From positions 1 to 64,000 of the forward strand of contig JAFLBR010000015.1 of the NCBI GenBank assembly GCA_017303795.1: 64,000 bases of DNA, read 5' to 3'. The position numbers and the translations under genes are program-made. Shown here piece after piece: positions 8,075 through 18,800 of this stretch. Below the pieces are notes generated by a model that was not told the DNA's origin, ran no database searches, and was given only the letters and a program-made list of their open reading frames with translations. Source of the stretch: Cytophagales bacterium. GTDB lineage: Bacteria > Bacteroidota > Bacteroidia > Cytophagales > Cyclobacteriaceae. Position 1 is the stretch's first letter, and every line of letters begins with the position of its first letter.

Positions 8075-10462
8075 ATGGAAACGCTCGTAACACAGGTTGT
8101 AAAATGTTACCATTGCGGCCAACCGTGCGAAGAAGAAGTATTAAAATTGGAAGAGAAATCGTTCTGTTGTTACGGATGCAAAACGGTTTACGAAATTCTG
8201 AATCAAAATAACCTTTGCGAGTATTACGCTTTTGATAAAAATCCAGGTGTAAACCTGCGCCATGTAAGTGACGAAACCTATGCATATTTAGATGAAGCCG
8301 CAGTAAAAAAACAATTACTTGAATTTGATTCCACTTCGTTTGCACGAATCAGATTTTATGTTCCTAACATTCATTGTATTTCCTGTATCTGGTTGTTAGA
8401 GAATCTACAGAAACTACAAACCGGAGTTTTGAAATCAGAAGTAAATTTTTCGGGTAAAACAGTTCGAATAGATTTTAATCCGGAATTGGTTTCGTTAAGT
8501 AAACTGGGTCGGTTACTGGCATCGCTCGGCTATGCACCGCGCATTAATCTGAACAAACAAGACAGGCCGGTTGCGCCTGCTTCACAGCAATTGGTAATAA
8601 AACTAGCTATTGCAGGGTTTGCTTTTGGCAATGTAATGTTGTTAAGCTTTCCGGAATATCTGGGCCTTAACGAGAGTGATGTTGCTTTGCAACGATTATT
8701 CTCGTGGATAAATATTGGATTAGCCATACCCGTAATGTTTTACAGTGGCAATGAATACTTTACCAACGCCTGGAAAAGTTTTAAGCAGCGGCAGATCAAC
8801 ATTGATGTTCCGATTGCTGTTGGTTTGCTCGCGTTATTGTTACGCAGTGTATATGATATTGTCAGTCAAACCGGTGCTGGCTATCTGGATTCCTTAACGG
8901 GTTTGGTTTTCTTTTTATTGATTGGCCGTTGGTTTCAAAGTAAAACCTACGACAGCCTTGCGTTCGATCGGGATTATAAATCTTATTTTCCATTGGCCAT
9001 TCAAAAATGGGTGCAAAATGAATGGCGCGCTGTTGTTGTGTATGAGTTGGAGCCACAAGATGTAATTCGGGTGCGCAACATGGAAATTGTACCGGCCGAT
9101 TCCATCTTGAAAAGTGATGAAGCCTATTTCGATTATAGTTTTGTTACAGGCGAGTCGAAGCCGGTGAAAGCTGTGCGCGGAGAACTTGTTTATGCCGGTG
9201 GAAAATTAGTTGGCCAGCCGGTTGAGTTGGTTGTGCAAAAGAAAACAGCCCAAAGCCAGTTAACCAGTTTGTGGAACGAATCGGCCTTTCAAAAGCCAAA
9301 TGAAAGTGTTTATAAAAAGATAATAGATAGAGCAGCCCGTAGATTTACCTGGATTGTATTGTTACTGGCAATTGGTACGGGCGTATTCTGGTTTTATTAT
9401 GATGCTTCGCGCATGTGGCTGGTGCTTACTTCTGTATTAATGGTGGCATGCCCATGTGCATTGGCGCTGGCAACTCCGTTTACGTATGGTAACATGCTGC
9501 GCGTATTTGGTCGTTATGGTTTTTATTTAAAGAATGCCGATGTTATTGAACAAATGGCCACAATCAATACACTGGTGTTTGATAAGACCGGAACTATTAC
9601 ACACGGGGCCTCGGCTGTAAATTTTGTTGGCTTTCTTACGGCACAAGAATATGGCTGGATAAAACTGATTACATCTACCTCAACCCATCCGCTTAGTAAT
9701 CTTATTGCCAAACAAATTTTAAATAAATCGGATGCTGTGATTGCCGAGCTAAAAGAATTCCCCGGTAAGGGCATACAAGCTGTTGTTGCCGGAAAAAGTA
9801 TTCGGTTGGGTTCGGCTTTGTTTACAGGCAATGAAGGTGGGGGTGAAGCAGCATCACGGGTTTTTGTTTCCATAGATGGATTGGCGCGTGGGTATTTTGA
9901 AATCGAGACCTCAGTTCGGCCTGCGATAAAAAGTTTAGTGGCGCGTTTGGGTACTCAGGTTAAGGCTTTGCTTTCGGGCGATCAACCCATAGAAGCCGGA
10001 CGAATGCGGGCTGTATTTCCGGCAAGTGTGCAATTGTTATTCAATCAATCGCCCCACGATAAACTTAATTTCATTTCCGATCTGCAAAAGCAAACCCATA
10101 AGGTGATGATGATTGGCGATGGTTTGAATGATTCAGGCGCGTTGCAGCAAAGTGATGTGGGCATTGCCGTTACCGATGACACCGGAGTGTTTACGCCAGC
10201 CAGCGATGGTATTCTGGCTGGGAATATGCTCGGTAAACTGGATTCGTTTTTACGGTTGGCGAAACGATCAACTGTAATTTTAAAAACCGGATTCGTAATT
10301 TCATTTTGCTACAACGCTATCGCGCTGAGCGTGGCCATGAGTGGTTTTTTAACACCGCTTATTGCGGCCATCTTAATGCCGATAAGCAGTGTAAGTGTAG
10401 TTGGGTTTACCTCGCTTGCTGTTAACTGGGTAGCACGAAAAGAATTTAAATCAAACTTATAG
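8075..10462 (+). CDS. ccoI: Copper-exporting P1B ATPase for cbb3 oxidase assembly
   Basis: 795 residues. The order is an N-terminal zinc-ribbon-like metal-binding domain (CYHCGQPC at 11-18, CCYGC at 31-35), an HMA-type domain with HCISC at 100-104, membrane helices, the actuator TGES (about 358-361), the CPC membrane copper motif (about 457-459) in MVACPCALALATP, the phosphorylated Asp503 in DKTGTIT, and the hinge GDGLNDS (about 681-687). The long N-terminal Cys-rich domain marks the FixI/CcoI subfamily, which supplies copper to the cbb3 oxidase in the membrane. It is followed after 3 bases by ccoS, which confirms the assignment. Confidence 0.93.
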   Translation: METLVTQVVKCYHCGQPCEEEVLKLEEKSFCCYGCKTVYEILNQNNLCEYYAFDKNPGVNLRHVSDETYAYLDEAAVKKQLLEFDSTSFARIRFYVPNIHCISCIWLLENLQKLQTGVLKSEVNFSGKTVRIDFNPELVSLSKLGRLLASLGYAPRINLNKQDRPVAPASQQLVIKLAIAGFAFGNVMLLSFPEYLGLNESDVALQRLFSWINIGLAIPVMFYSGNEYFTNAWKSFKQRQINIDVPIAVGLLALLLRSVYDIVSQTGAGYLDSLTGLVFFLLIGRWFQSKTYDSLAFDRDYKSYFPLAIQKWVQNEWRAVVVYELEPQDVIRVRNMEIVPADSILKSDEAYFDYSFVTGESKPVKAVRGELVYAGGKLVGQPVELVVQKKTAQSQLTSLWNESAFQKPNESVYKKIIDRAARRFTWIVLLLAIGTGVFWFYYDASRMWLVLTSVLMVACPCALALATPFTYGNMLRVFGRYGFYLKNADVIEQMATINTLVFDKTGTITHGASAVNFVGFLTAQEYGWIKLITSTSTHPLSNLIAKQILNKSDAVIAELKEFPGKGIQAVVAGKSIRLGSALFTGNEGGGEAASRVFVSIDGLARGYFEIETSVRPAIKSLVARLGTQVKALLSGDQPIEAGRMRAVFPASVQLLFNQSPHDKLNFISDLQKQTHKVMMIGDGLNDSGALQQSDVGIAVTDDTGVFTPASDGILAGNMLGKLDSFLRLAKRSTVILKTGFVISFCYNAIALSVAMSGFLTPLIAAILMPISSVSVVGFTSLAVNWVARKEFKSNL

Positions 10463-10465
10463 GCC

Positions 10466-10618
10466 ATGCTGATTATTGTTTTACTTATCTCCATTTCGCT
10501 TACCATTGCCATTCTGTTTCTGGTGGCTTTTGTGTGGAGCATGCGCAGCGGCCAGTTTGACGACACGTATGGCCCATCGGTAAGAATGCTGTTTGACGAT
10601 AAAAAGAAAAAAGAATAG
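10466..10618 (+). CDS. ccoS: cbb3-type oxidase assembly protein CcoS
   Basis: 50 residues. One membrane helix (about 2-24) is followed by the CcoS signature: a Trp-Ser-Met-Arg-Ser-Gly-Gln-Phe-Asp-Asp stretch (24-33) and a lysine-rich tail. CcoS/FixS proteins are about 50-70 residues and are needed to place cofactors in CcoN. It starts 3 bases after ccoI. The structural genes ccoNOP, often found next, are absent here. Confidence 0.9.
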   Translation: MLIIVLLISISLTIAILFLVAFVWSMRSGQFDDTYGPSVRMLFDDKKKKE

Positions 10619-10650
10619 CCCGTTTATAAAAGAGTGCCTACCTTTTAGGC

Positions 10651-11121
10651 ATGGAAATACTTTGGTTTGTTGTAGGGGGCTTGTTAATTGTGATTGGAAT
10701 GGCCGGTTGTTTTTTACCGATACTACCGGGCCCACCGCTTGCCTTTCTTGGGCTTTGGATCCAACAACTTAAAGAGCCAAATCCTTTTACCTCTAAATTT
10801 CTTTGGATCTGGTTTGGAATAACATTGGTAGTTACGGCTATTGATTACTGGGCACCTGTTTATGCAACTAAAAAATTTGGTGGTAGCAAGGCGGGTATCT
10901 GGGGATGTATGATTGGATTATTGCTTGGTTTTTGGATGGGCCCATTTGGAATTATTATTGGGCCATTGGCCGGAGCGTTTATTGGTGAGTGGGTGAACAA
11001 CCATGATTCTTCTAAGGCGATGCGTGCGGCACTGGGTTCGTTTATCGGTTTTTTACTCAGCACCCTCTTGAAGTTGATTGTATGTGTGGTTATGTTTTGG
11101 TATTGGGTGGTGAGTTGGTGA
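10651..11121 (+). CDS. DUF456 membrane protein
   Basis: 156 residues, strongly hydrophobic, with about four membrane helices and the glycine- and proline-rich loops typical of DUF456: FLPILPGPPLAFLGLW (about 22-37) and GPFGIIIGPLAGAFIGEW (about 97-114). The function of this family is unknown. A TACCTTTT sequence (10639-10646) four bases before the ATG resembles the -7 box and suggests its own promoter separate from the cco genes. A strong terminator follows at 11157. Confidence 0.85.
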   Translation: MEILWFVVGGLLIVIGMAGCFLPILPGPPLAFLGLWIQQLKEPNPFTSKFLWIWFGITLVVTAIDYWAPVYATKKFGGSKAGIWGCMIGLLLGFWMGPFGIIIGPLAGAFIGEWVNNHDSSKAMRAALGSFIGFLLSTLLKLIVCVVMFWYWVVSW

Positions 11122-11156
11122 AGAGAGTTTAAAGCCGAAAATCAGTATACAAAGAA

Positions 11157-11187
11157 AGCGGGCGATGGATTTTCTCCATCGCCCGCT
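11157..11187. terminator. Bidirectional terminator
   Basis: A perfect 13-bp stem (11157-11169 with 11175-11187) and a 5-base loop between the convergent DUF456 and CHAT genes. The T-richer tail is on the minus strand (TTTCTTTG), so it best serves the CHAT gene, but it can stop both. Confidence 0.85.
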
Positions 11188-11208
11188 CTTATCAAGGGTA
11201 AGAAAATT

Positions 11209-14200
11209 CTACTGCTGCCCGATCATCATAAACGGAGCCCAATAATAAGGTTCAGGGTATTCCACACGCAATTCTTTCTTGGCATCAATAAAACTCTGAC
11301 GCATGTTGTTGGTGGCCAACCATTTTCTATAAAAGTTAATGATCAGTTTTTGTGTAGCATCATCATCCACTTTAAACATACTCATAATCAATACTTTTGC
11401 TCCTGCCACCAGGAAGGCCCGTTGCAAGCCATACACACCTTCACCGTTTTCAATTTTTCCTAACCCGGTTTCACAGGCACTTAACACTACCAGGTCAGTC
11501 TGGTCGAGGTTTAGACTCATGGCTTCAGCGGCTGTGAGGATACCATTCGAAATGTTGTAGTTATACCTTGTTTCATTAAAAATATCGCCCGCGCCCGAAA
11601 ACAAGAGTCCGGTTTTTAGCAATGGGTTATCAGCCATGGCAGCTTCGCTTTCGGTTAACTGATCTAACTCATTTTGTTCTATAGCTGGTGTGTAAAAGCC
11701 GTGGGTAGCAAAGTGTAAAATTTTAGGGCTTGCCACTTCTTTTACTTTATCTTCACTGGCAAGGCTCTCCACATACTCATCTGTTGCGTAGCTTTTTTGT
11801 TTGAGTAAAACTTGTAATTGCTCTACCTCTCGCTCGGTACCTGGCAAAGATGCCCAATTGCCGGTTGAAGCCGTTAAGTAAAATTTAGGATTACCAAACA
11901 TGGTGGCGGTATTGGAAGCAGCGGAAGATCGTGACTTTACTTTATTCAGATATAAGTCTTTCGTATTGCTTACCAACACGATGTTGGCATTGTCTATAAT
12001 ATACTTTCCATCCGGGGTAGGAATGGCCTCCAGATTAATCTGGTTATACACACCATCGGCTGAAAGATAGATAGTAGTTACAGTGCCAATCCCTTTTTGA
12101 ATCGGCTCCCAGAATACTTTATACGAGTAGCGGTCTTCTACTTTACCGATAATGGAGTTTCGATAATTGGCAAAATATCTTTTATCTAATCGATTACCCT
12201 CTGGCATCAGAATCGCTTTTGGCCTTGCATTATCATTCTTTACATAGAGTGCCACATACACTACCGAGTCGGTAAACGTATGATTAAAATGACGATACCG
12301 AACCATCTCAATGGCTACTTCATTTTTGTTGATGGCTTTCTGTACATCAGCATATTTAATTTTTTTATTGTCGAAGCTCTGGCCAAAGAGTTCTGACTTC
12401 TGACTGATTTCACGTTCCAGTTTTTCAGCTTCGGCTGTCATCAGGTTAATATCAAAACCATTGTCGGCCAACTGTTGCGTACTCATTGAAAGCGCATTGG
12501 TTAATTCTTCTTTCTTTTCAATCCACAAATTATAGGAAGTCTTCAGTGCTTCATCGGTACTGTTCAAAATGCGTTCGCGGATTTTGATAGAAGTGCTTAA
12601 TAATAGTGCTTTGGTAAGCAATTGGTAATCGTACACCTTTCCACTTAGATCTTTGAAATCCTCCAGTTGACTAAACGCAAGTGTATTGTAAAACTCGAAG
12701 TCGCCTTTAATGGTATTCCAGTATTTAGCTTTTTCACGCTCACTCAAAGCCGGAAAAATTTGTTTGATGTAAGCCTCATAATTGTTGAGTGCCTCTTCAA
12801 TATTTGCTTTGGCACGTTTATATTCTTTCTCCATGTAATACACCTTGGCTTGCTTGGAGAGAATCTTTACATATTCTGGGTGAGTTTTGCTGAAGTAATC
12901 TTCATAGATTTTTTTTGCTTGAACATAAAACTCTTCTGCACGCTTATAATTTTTGGTGGCATAATAGACATCCCCTGTCAGCGCATAAATGTTAGCGGCA
13001 TTGATGTTGGTCTTAGTTCCGGTCTTAGCGCGCCAGATGGCTTCGGCCTGAGTAAGTACACTGAAAGCTTCCGGGTATTTCTTTTGCGAAATATAAAGTG
13101 AGGCAACATTCTTTAAGATATCGGCATACTGTGGATTCTGGGTTCCGAGTTTGGTGCCCATTATCGTTCTCGCTTCAAAAAGTAATTTTTCAATTTCTGC
13201 TGGTTTATCGCCTTTGTGGAATTTAGTCATACCCAATAGCGAAAGCGATTTGGCAACTTCAATGTGATTGCGGCCAAATTGTTTTTCAAGACTGGCCAAC
13301 ACTTTAACCAACATTTTCTCCGCATTTTCATAGTCACCAATTGCAAAGTCAATATCGGCCAAAAGTTTTTGAGTGGGGGCAGTTTTGGTAGAACGTTCGC
13401 CATACACTGCGGTGGCGATTTTGTTTACTCGCTGCGCAACTTTTTCAGCTTCGGTATAATCACCCTTTGCCAGTAGTAATCTTCCTTTATCTACTAATGG
13501 ATCAATCAACCGAACAGAGTTGCTGCCGTATAGTTTTTCAGATTCGATAATAAGATTATTCAGAATCTTTTCGGTATCAGTATATTGACCAAGCTGAATC
13601 TTTAAAGAAGATAACTCGCGTGCGGTGCTCAATTCATCAAGTCCCATGAGCTTGTCAGCCTTTCTGATTATTTTTCCCGAACGTTCTAAATTGGCTGCGG
13701 CTTCATCAAACAATCCCATTACGCCATAGAGCGTGGCTTGGGTTTCAATTGCTTTTACGATAAAGATTTTTTTGTCTTCATCTTTTCTGAACTTGTCAAG
13801 AATTTTTAAACTCTTCGCAAGGTTTTCATCTGCTTTTTCGTATTCGCCCAGTTTGATTTCAAAGCGGGCAATTTGGGTTAGCTCATCCGCATACTGATGG
13901 CTATCATCCTGGAATTTTGCACGTGCCACATATTCTGCTTTTTCAAGAACCTTATTAGCTTCTGCATATTTATCGGTTAGTTCATACAGCGTAGCCATAT
14001 GATTCAGAATCTGTAAATGATCTTTATGCCACGCATCAATTTCTTTTGATATAATCTTGGTATAACTTTCATCATAGATTTTAGCGGCCTCGCTAAGCTT
14101 GTTGGTGTTGTCCAGATAGAAGTTGGCCAGATGAAGACGTGCAAGGTGAGTTTCCGGACTTTCGGCACCAAACAAATTGGATTTTATTTCTATAATGTCA

Positions 14201-15435
14201 TTGAGATATTTCTCAGCATTCACATAGTTCTTTTTATAAACAGCAAGTCCGTATAAAAAGTCGATTACGTTTGCCGTAACCATATTATTGCGTGGTAGAG
14301 AGGTTGTGTTTGAAATGAGATTGTTCGCTTGAGTCTCCAGATTTTTCGTCCGGTCTTTATCCATCTTCGCATCAAACTCAACAGCCTTGAGCCGCACATT
14401 ATAAATGCTTTTTGAATCGTAATTTTTAGCAATCATTTTTTCATATTCCAACTTCACATTGAGATATCGGGCTGAACTGCCCTCCAGTTGAAGTTGACGG
14501 AGGTAATCCTCGTAAATGAGAATACCTAGATAGTGTGCTCCGTTGTGCTTATTTTTCAGGTCATTAAGCAGTCTTGAGAACTCAGCTTCTTTGGGTAACT
14601 TGGAAGCAGACTCCAAACCATTTTCCAATAACCAGTTGGCAAACGCATACTGATTTCTGATATACTCATGGCTGAATTGACTTAAGTTTTTTTTCGTTGA
14701 ACTTGCATTATTTCTAAAAACTATATCTGCTGAGTCATAACTACCTTTCATTCTAAAGGCATTAGCCAATAAATAACGTGCATTTGAAAACTCCCGATAG
14801 CGAACCGTTAGCTCTTCATCAGATAGCCTTCTACTTTTAAGATTCCCTTTATCATCTACAAAGGTTTCTTGCTTAACCGCCCGCTTGGCATAAAACCTTT
14901 CCAATTCATTTAATAATTCAATAGCTTGTGTATAATACCCTTGCCCGGTTAGAGTCTCGGCCAAAGCCAGTTCATATCGGCCCTTGGCTACATCTTTCAT
15001 AAAATCGCCACCTTCCAGTACCCGCTTCGCTTGCTCTAAGTACTCGCGCGCCACGCGATAAGCTCCATTCATATTGTGTAGTTCAGCAGCTTCCACTAAA
15101 ATTAATCCATACGTTTGGCTGTTTTCCAGGTTAATGCCCTTACTAGTGGAAACACCTTGTTGCACATTGCTTTCAAACTCTGCGATATAGCCCGAAGCCA
15201 GATTATACTTTGCCAATCGCATATAATAGGTTGGCGTATACACATTTTGCTGGCCCAGTTTTTTGAATGCTTTCTTTTTGAATTTATTCAAGCCTGAAAT
15301 GGCCTTGCTGTAATTACCCGAAGTGTAGGAAGCTTCGGCTTTGTTTAGAAGCTTATCGTATTTGGCTTGCGCCATTACCATTGCCGGACTAATCCATAAA
15401 AGCAAAATCACCACTTTCCCCATTAATCGTATCAT
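11209..15435 (-). CDS. Exported TPR-CHAT domain protein
   Basis: 1408 residues from ATG 15435; this start gives a clean signal peptide (hydrophobic 6-20, cleavage after the MAQA at 21-24). A longer frame back to 15576 would put 47 extra residues before the signal and is unlikely. A long tetratricopeptide region (about 30-930, repeats of the AxxxYxKAExxxxKAL kind) is followed by a coiled segment and a C-terminal CHAT caspase-like protease domain (about 1080-1408). The catalytic dyad is intact: His1245 in LHFATHGFY and Cys1321 in LSACETGLGK. CHAT proteins cleave protein partners; this one would act in the periplasm or outside. Substrate unknown. It is followed by its own terminator. Confidence 0.88.
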   Translation of the reverse strand: MIRLMGKVVILLLWISPAMVMAQAKYDKLLNKAEASYTSGNYSKAISGLNKFKKKAFKKLGQQNVYTPTYYMRLAKYNLASGYIAEFESNVQQGVSTSKGINLENSQTYGLILVEAAELHNMNGAYRVAREYLEQAKRVLEGGDFMKDVAKGRYELALAETLTGQGYYTQAIELLNELERFYAKRAVKQETFVDDKGNLKSRRLSDEELTVRYREFSNARYLLANAFRMKGSYDSADIVFRNNASSTKKNLSQFSHEYIRNQYAFANWLLENGLESASKLPKEAEFSRLLNDLKNKHNGAHYLGILIYEDYLRQLQLEGSSARYLNVKLEYEKMIAKNYDSKSIYNVRLKAVEFDAKMDKDRTKNLETQANNLISNTTSLPRNNMVTANVIDFLYGLAVYKKNYVNAEKYLNDIIEIKSNLFGAESPETHLARLHLANFYLDNTNKLSEAAKIYDESYTKIISKEIDAWHKDHLQILNHMATLYELTDKYAEANKVLEKAEYVARAKFQDDSHQYADELTQIARFEIKLGEYEKADENLAKSLKILDKFRKDEDKKIFIVKAIETQATLYGVMGLFDEAAANLERSGKIIRKADKLMGLDELSTARELSSLKIQLGQYTDTEKILNNLIIESEKLYGSNSVRLIDPLVDKGRLLLAKGDYTEAEKVAQRVNKIATAVYGERSTKTAPTQKLLADIDFAIGDYENAEKMLVKVLASLEKQFGRNHIEVAKSLSLLGMTKFHKGDKPAEIEKLLFEARTIMGTKLGTQNPQYADILKNVASLYISQKKYPEAFSVLTQAEAIWRAKTGTKTNINAANIYALTGDVYYATKNYKRAEEFYVQAKKIYEDYFSKTHPEYVKILSKQAKVYYMEKEYKRAKANIEEALNNYEAYIKQIFPALSEREKAKYWNTIKGDFEFYNTLAFSQLEDFKDLSGKVYDYQLLTKALLLSTSIKIRERILNSTDEALKTSYNLWIEKKEELTNALSMSTQQLADNGFDINLMTAEAEKLEREISQKSELFGQSFDNKKIKYADVQKAINKNEVAIEMVRYRHFNHTFTDSVVYVALYVKNDNARPKAILMPEGNRLDKRYFANYRNSIIGKVEDRYSYKVFWEPIQKGIGTVTTIYLSADGVYNQINLEAIPTPDGKYIIDNANIVLVSNTKDLYLNKVKSRSSAASNTATMFGNPKFYLTASTGNWASLPGTEREVEQLQVLLKQKSYATDEYVESLASEDKVKEVASPKILHFATHGFYTPAIEQNELDQLTESEAAMADNPLLKTGLLFSGAGDIFNETRYNYNISNGILTAAEAMSLNLDQTDLVVLSACETGLGKIENGEGVYGLQRAFLVAGAKVLIMSMFKVDDDATQKLIINFYRKWLATNNMRQSFIDAKKELRVEYPEPYYWAPFMMIGQQ

Positions 15436-15594
15436 TGGCTTTGTCTGTTTACGTGAGTTTTTTTGGATAACCACCTGAATGTTTTGAAACACGGATGTTA
15501 ATCCTGATTTAAAATTTTTTAAGGAATTTAAAATTACAAATTCTTTTGGCTGTTGCCACTTTAATAACAACCCCATAACGGTGTGGTAAAAGTT

Positions 15595-17718
15595 CTATCT
15601 ACCTGATAATAAGGTATTCAGAATTTCGCGGGCCGATTCGGCTACGGGCGTGCCGGGTCCAAATATTCCAGCTACACCAGCTTTTCGTAAAAAATCGTAA
15701 TCGCCAGGAGGAATTACACCACCTGCAACCACTTTAATATCGGGGCGGCCCAACGATTTTAAAGCTTCAATCAATTGCGGAACCAATGTTTTATGGCCAG
15801 CCGCCAAGCTACTGGCACCAATAACATGCACATCGTTTTCGGTTGCTTGTTTGGCAACTTCTTCGGGGGTTTGAAACAACGGCCCGATGTCCACATCAAA
15901 ACCCAAATCGGCAAAACCAGTGGCAATTACTTTTGCACCACGATCGTGACCGTCTTGCCCCATCTTAGCGATGAGTATGCGTGGCCTGCGCCCATCCAAC
16001 TCCGCAAAGCGGTCGGATAACGCGCGAACTTCAGCTACCGATTTTTGATCTTTCATGGCGCCCGAATATACACCCGAAACGGTTTGAATGGTGGCGGTGT
16101 AACGACCAAAAGCTTTTTCCATAGCCTGCGAAATTTCGCCCAGCGTAGCGCGATGCCGGGCTGCTATAATGGCAAGCTCCAGCAAATTGCCGTTACCGGA
16201 TGCTGCTGCTTGTTGTAAATTATTCAGCGCAGTGTGTACGGCTTCAGTATTGCGCTCGGTTTTTAAGGTTTTTAGTTTTTCAATTTGTTCTTGCCGCACT
16301 GCGGTGTTATCCACTTCCAGTATTTCAAAGTCGGGCAGTGCGCTGGTTTGAAAACGATTTACACCTACAATAATTTCTTCACCTGAATCTATTCTAGCCT
16401 GCCGGGCAGCCGCTGCTTCTTCAATGCGTAATTTTGGAATACCGCTTTCTATAGCGCGTGTCATTCCGCCAAGCGATTCAACTTCTTCTATTAATTGCGA
16501 AGCCGCGTTAATCAGTTGTTCGGTTAAGTATTCTACATAATACGATCCGCCCAACGGATCAACAACTTGCGTAATGCCGGTTTCATTTTGCAGATACAAT
16601 TGTGTGTTGCGTGCAATACGTGCCGAAAAATCTGTTGGTAGTGCGATGGCTTCGTCCAACGAATTGGTATGCAGCGATTGTGTTCCACCCAATGCCGCAG
16701 CCAATGCTTCAATGGTTGTACGCGTAACGTTGTTGTAAGGATCTTGTGCGGTTAAACTCCAGCCCGAAGTTTGGCAATGCGTGCGCAACGCCATCGACTT
16801 AGGATTTTGCGGATTAAATTGCTTTACAATTTTTGACCACAACACACGCCCGGCCCGCATCTTGGCAATCTCCATAAAGAAGTTCATACCAATGCCCCAG
16901 AAGAAAGATAAACGCGGAGCAAAATCATCAATGGCAATGCCCGCTTTTAAACCAGCTTTAATGTATTCCAGCCCATCGGCTAATGTGTAAGCCAGTTCAA
17001 TGTGTGCTGGTGCTCCGGCTTCATGCATGTGGTAGCCACTAATGCTAATGCTGTTGAACTTCGGCATGTGGCGTGAGCAATACGAAAAAATATCGGCCAC
17101 AATGCGCATAGATGCGGCAGGCGGATAGATATACGTATTGCGTACCATAAACTCTTTCAGAATGTCGTTTTGAATGGTGCCGGTAAGTTGTTGTGGTTTT
17201 ACTCCTTGCTCTTCGGCAGCCACAATGTAAAATGCCATGATTGGAATAACCGCTCCGTTCATGGTCATGCTCACCGACATTTTATCTAATGGAATCTGAT
17301 CGAAGAGTGTCTTCATATCCAATACCGAGTCGATAGCTACACCGGCTTTGCCTACATCGCCTGCTACGCGCGGATGATCGGAATCATACCCACGATGCGT
17401 AGCCAGATCGAACGCAACCGAAAGTCCTTTTTGCCCGGCTGCAAGATTGCGTCTGTAAAAAGCATTCGATTCTTTAGCAGTAGAAAAGCCTGCATACTGC
17501 CTGATCGTCCACGGCCTTACGGTGTACATAGTGGCATACGGCCCGCGCAAATAGGGTGGAAGCCCGGCATCAAATTGTAGCCATTGATTTTTACTAAGAT
17601 CAAGTGCAGTGTATTCTGGTTTGATTTCAATTTTTTCAGGCGAAGTCCATGCGTTGTGATTAGTAGTGTCTGCAACGGTGGATGAACTTAGTTTTATTTT
17701 GGAAAAGTCTGGCTTCAT
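15595..17718 (-). CDS. mutB: Methylmalonyl-CoA mutase, large (catalytic) subunit
   Basis: 707 residues from ATG 17718, which overlaps the mutA stop (ATGA); an upstream in-frame ATG at 17748 lies inside mutA and is less likely. The N-terminal TIM barrel carries [18 protein letters not shown] and the substrate loop [18 protein letters not shown]. The C-terminal B12-binding domain (about 570-705) contains the base-off motif with histidine, [11 protein letters not shown], and the GASSLAAGH and GGVIPPGDY loops. It interconverts succinyl-CoA and (R)-methylmalonyl-CoA using adenosylcobalamin. It pairs with the short mutA. A MeaB chaperone gene is not in the window. Confidence 0.95.
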   Translation of the reverse strand: MKPDFSKIKLSSSTVADTTNHNAWTSPEKIEIKPEYTALDLSKNQWLQFDAGLPPYLRGPYATMYTVRPWTIRQYAGFSTAKESNAFYRRNLAAGQKGLSVAFDLATHRGYDSDHPRVAGDVGKAGVAIDSVLDMKTLFDQIPLDKMSVSMTMNGAVIPIMAFYIVAAEEQGVKPQQLTGTIQNDILKEFMVRNTYIYPPAASMRIVADIFSYCSRHMPKFNSISISGYHMHEAGAPAHIELAYTLADGLEYIKAGLKAGIAIDDFAPRLSFFWGIGMNFFMEIAKMRAGRVLWSKIVKQFNPQNPKSMALRTHCQTSGWSLTAQDPYNNVTRTTIEALAAALGGTQSLHTNSLDEAIALPTDFSARIARNTQLYLQNETGITQVVDPLGGSYYVEYLTEQLINAASQLIEEVESLGGMTRAIESGIPKLRIEEAAAARQARIDSGEEIIVGVNRFQTSALPDFEILEVDNTAVRQEQIEKLKTLKTERNTEAVHTALNNLQQAAASGNGNLLELAIIAARHRATLGEISQAMEKAFGRYTATIQTVSGVYSGAMKDQKSVAEVRALSDRFAELDGRRPRILIAKMGQDGHDRGAKVIATGFADLGFDVDIGPLFQTPEEVAKQATENDVHVIGASSLAAGHKTLVPQLIEALKSLGRPDIKVVAGGVIPPGDYDFLRKAGVAGIFGPGTPVAESAREILNTLLSGR

Positions 17719-18800
17719 AACGCAACACGGGTTACAAATTTCTGCCACGATTTTTCTACCAGTTGATTGATCAGCGATTCCAGATAATATGAACCTGCCG
17801 TGGGATCGGCCACTCTTGATAGCTGTGACTCTTCACGCAGTACAGCCGAAACAAGGCGACTGGCACGATTGCCCGGTTCATCATCACTTTCAGGTTGTAC
17901 CGTTAAATAATTGCAACCGCCCGCAATAGCAGCCAATGCAGCCGTAGTAGATTTTATCAGGTTGCCATGTGGCTGAAAACTTTCTTTTATCCATGCTTGT
18001 GATGAAGCATGAATGTTAACCAGCCCAGCAGAAACGTTATAGGCTTGTAAAATAGTAGCCCAGCATTTTCTTAGCACTTTCAATTTGGCGATCGAAAGAA
18101 AAAAATCAGCATCAATGTTAATATGAAATGCAATCTGTGTAGCAATTACATCGGGCGAAAGCCCCTGATCGGTAAATGTATCTAATAATGTTACACCGGC
18201 TTCGAGTGCATCTACCAATTCGTCAATCGGGTTTGTATTTTGGTTGATACAAATTCCGGTTGTTGCAAATGTGGGCGCAGTACTTTTGAAAAATTGTGTA
18301 CTATTTTTGGGTTGCCGATAAAAAATACAACCCGAAATTTTTTGATTGCTTGTGGAAGCTAAAAATTGGAAAGCTTCTTTTTCGTAACCGGATTCAATCA
18401 GCAATGAAAGAGCACAATGTTCTAATGAAATCTCAGCAAGGAGTGTTTCATAATTAATTTCATCTTTTTCAATTATGAATAAAATTCCATCGGCTCCGGT
18501 ATTCAGATAATGTAGGGCGAGCGTATTGGCGTTTTTTTCGTTCGTTACATGTATGGCGGGCATATTTTGCCAGGCGCGTGCATCGGCTATTGCCGAAGGG
18601 GAGGTAGGTAACAATAACTCAGACTGATTTAGATCAGTTTTCTGGTAATAAGGCTGAATAACCAATTCTCCTTTGAAAACCTGCAATTTCTCGAAGGGAT
18701 TGGCACCATTTAGCTCCTGCCGGGCAGCTTCCGCCCAATCCTGTGCGCCAGGTGTTCGGAAATGAATTTCAGTATTGTCTTGGTATGATGATTTAATCAT
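17715..18800 (-). CDS. mutA: Methylmalonyl-CoA mutase, small subunit (short form)
   Basis: 361 residues. The N-terminus ([19 protein letters not shown]) and the sequence [18 protein letters not shown] near the end match the mutase alpha-barrel family. It is much shorter than well-known MutA proteins (over 450, often above 600 residues): it ends just after the DPTAGSYY motif and lacks the linker and the cobalamin-like C-terminal domain. MutA is not catalytic and supports dimer structure, so the loss may be tolerated. The 4-base overlap with mutB shows translational coupling and argues against a recent frameshift. Confidence 0.88.
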   Translation of the reverse strand: MIKSSYQDNTEIHFRTPGAQDWAEAARQELNGANPFEKLQVFKGELVIQPYYQKTDLNQSELLLPTSPSAIADARAWQNMPAIHVTNEKNANTLALHYLNTGADGILFIIEKDEINYETLLAEISLEHCALSLLIESGYEKEAFQFLASTSNQKISGCIFYRQPKNSTQFFKSTAPTFATTGICINQNTNPIDELVDALEAGVTLLDTFTDQGLSPDVIATQIAFHINIDADFFLSIAKLKVLRKCWATILQAYNVSAGLVNIHASSQAWIKESFQPHGNLIKSTTAALAAIAGGCNYLTVQPESDDEPGNRASRLVSAVLREESQLSRVADPTAGSYYLESLINQLVEKSWQKFVTRVAL

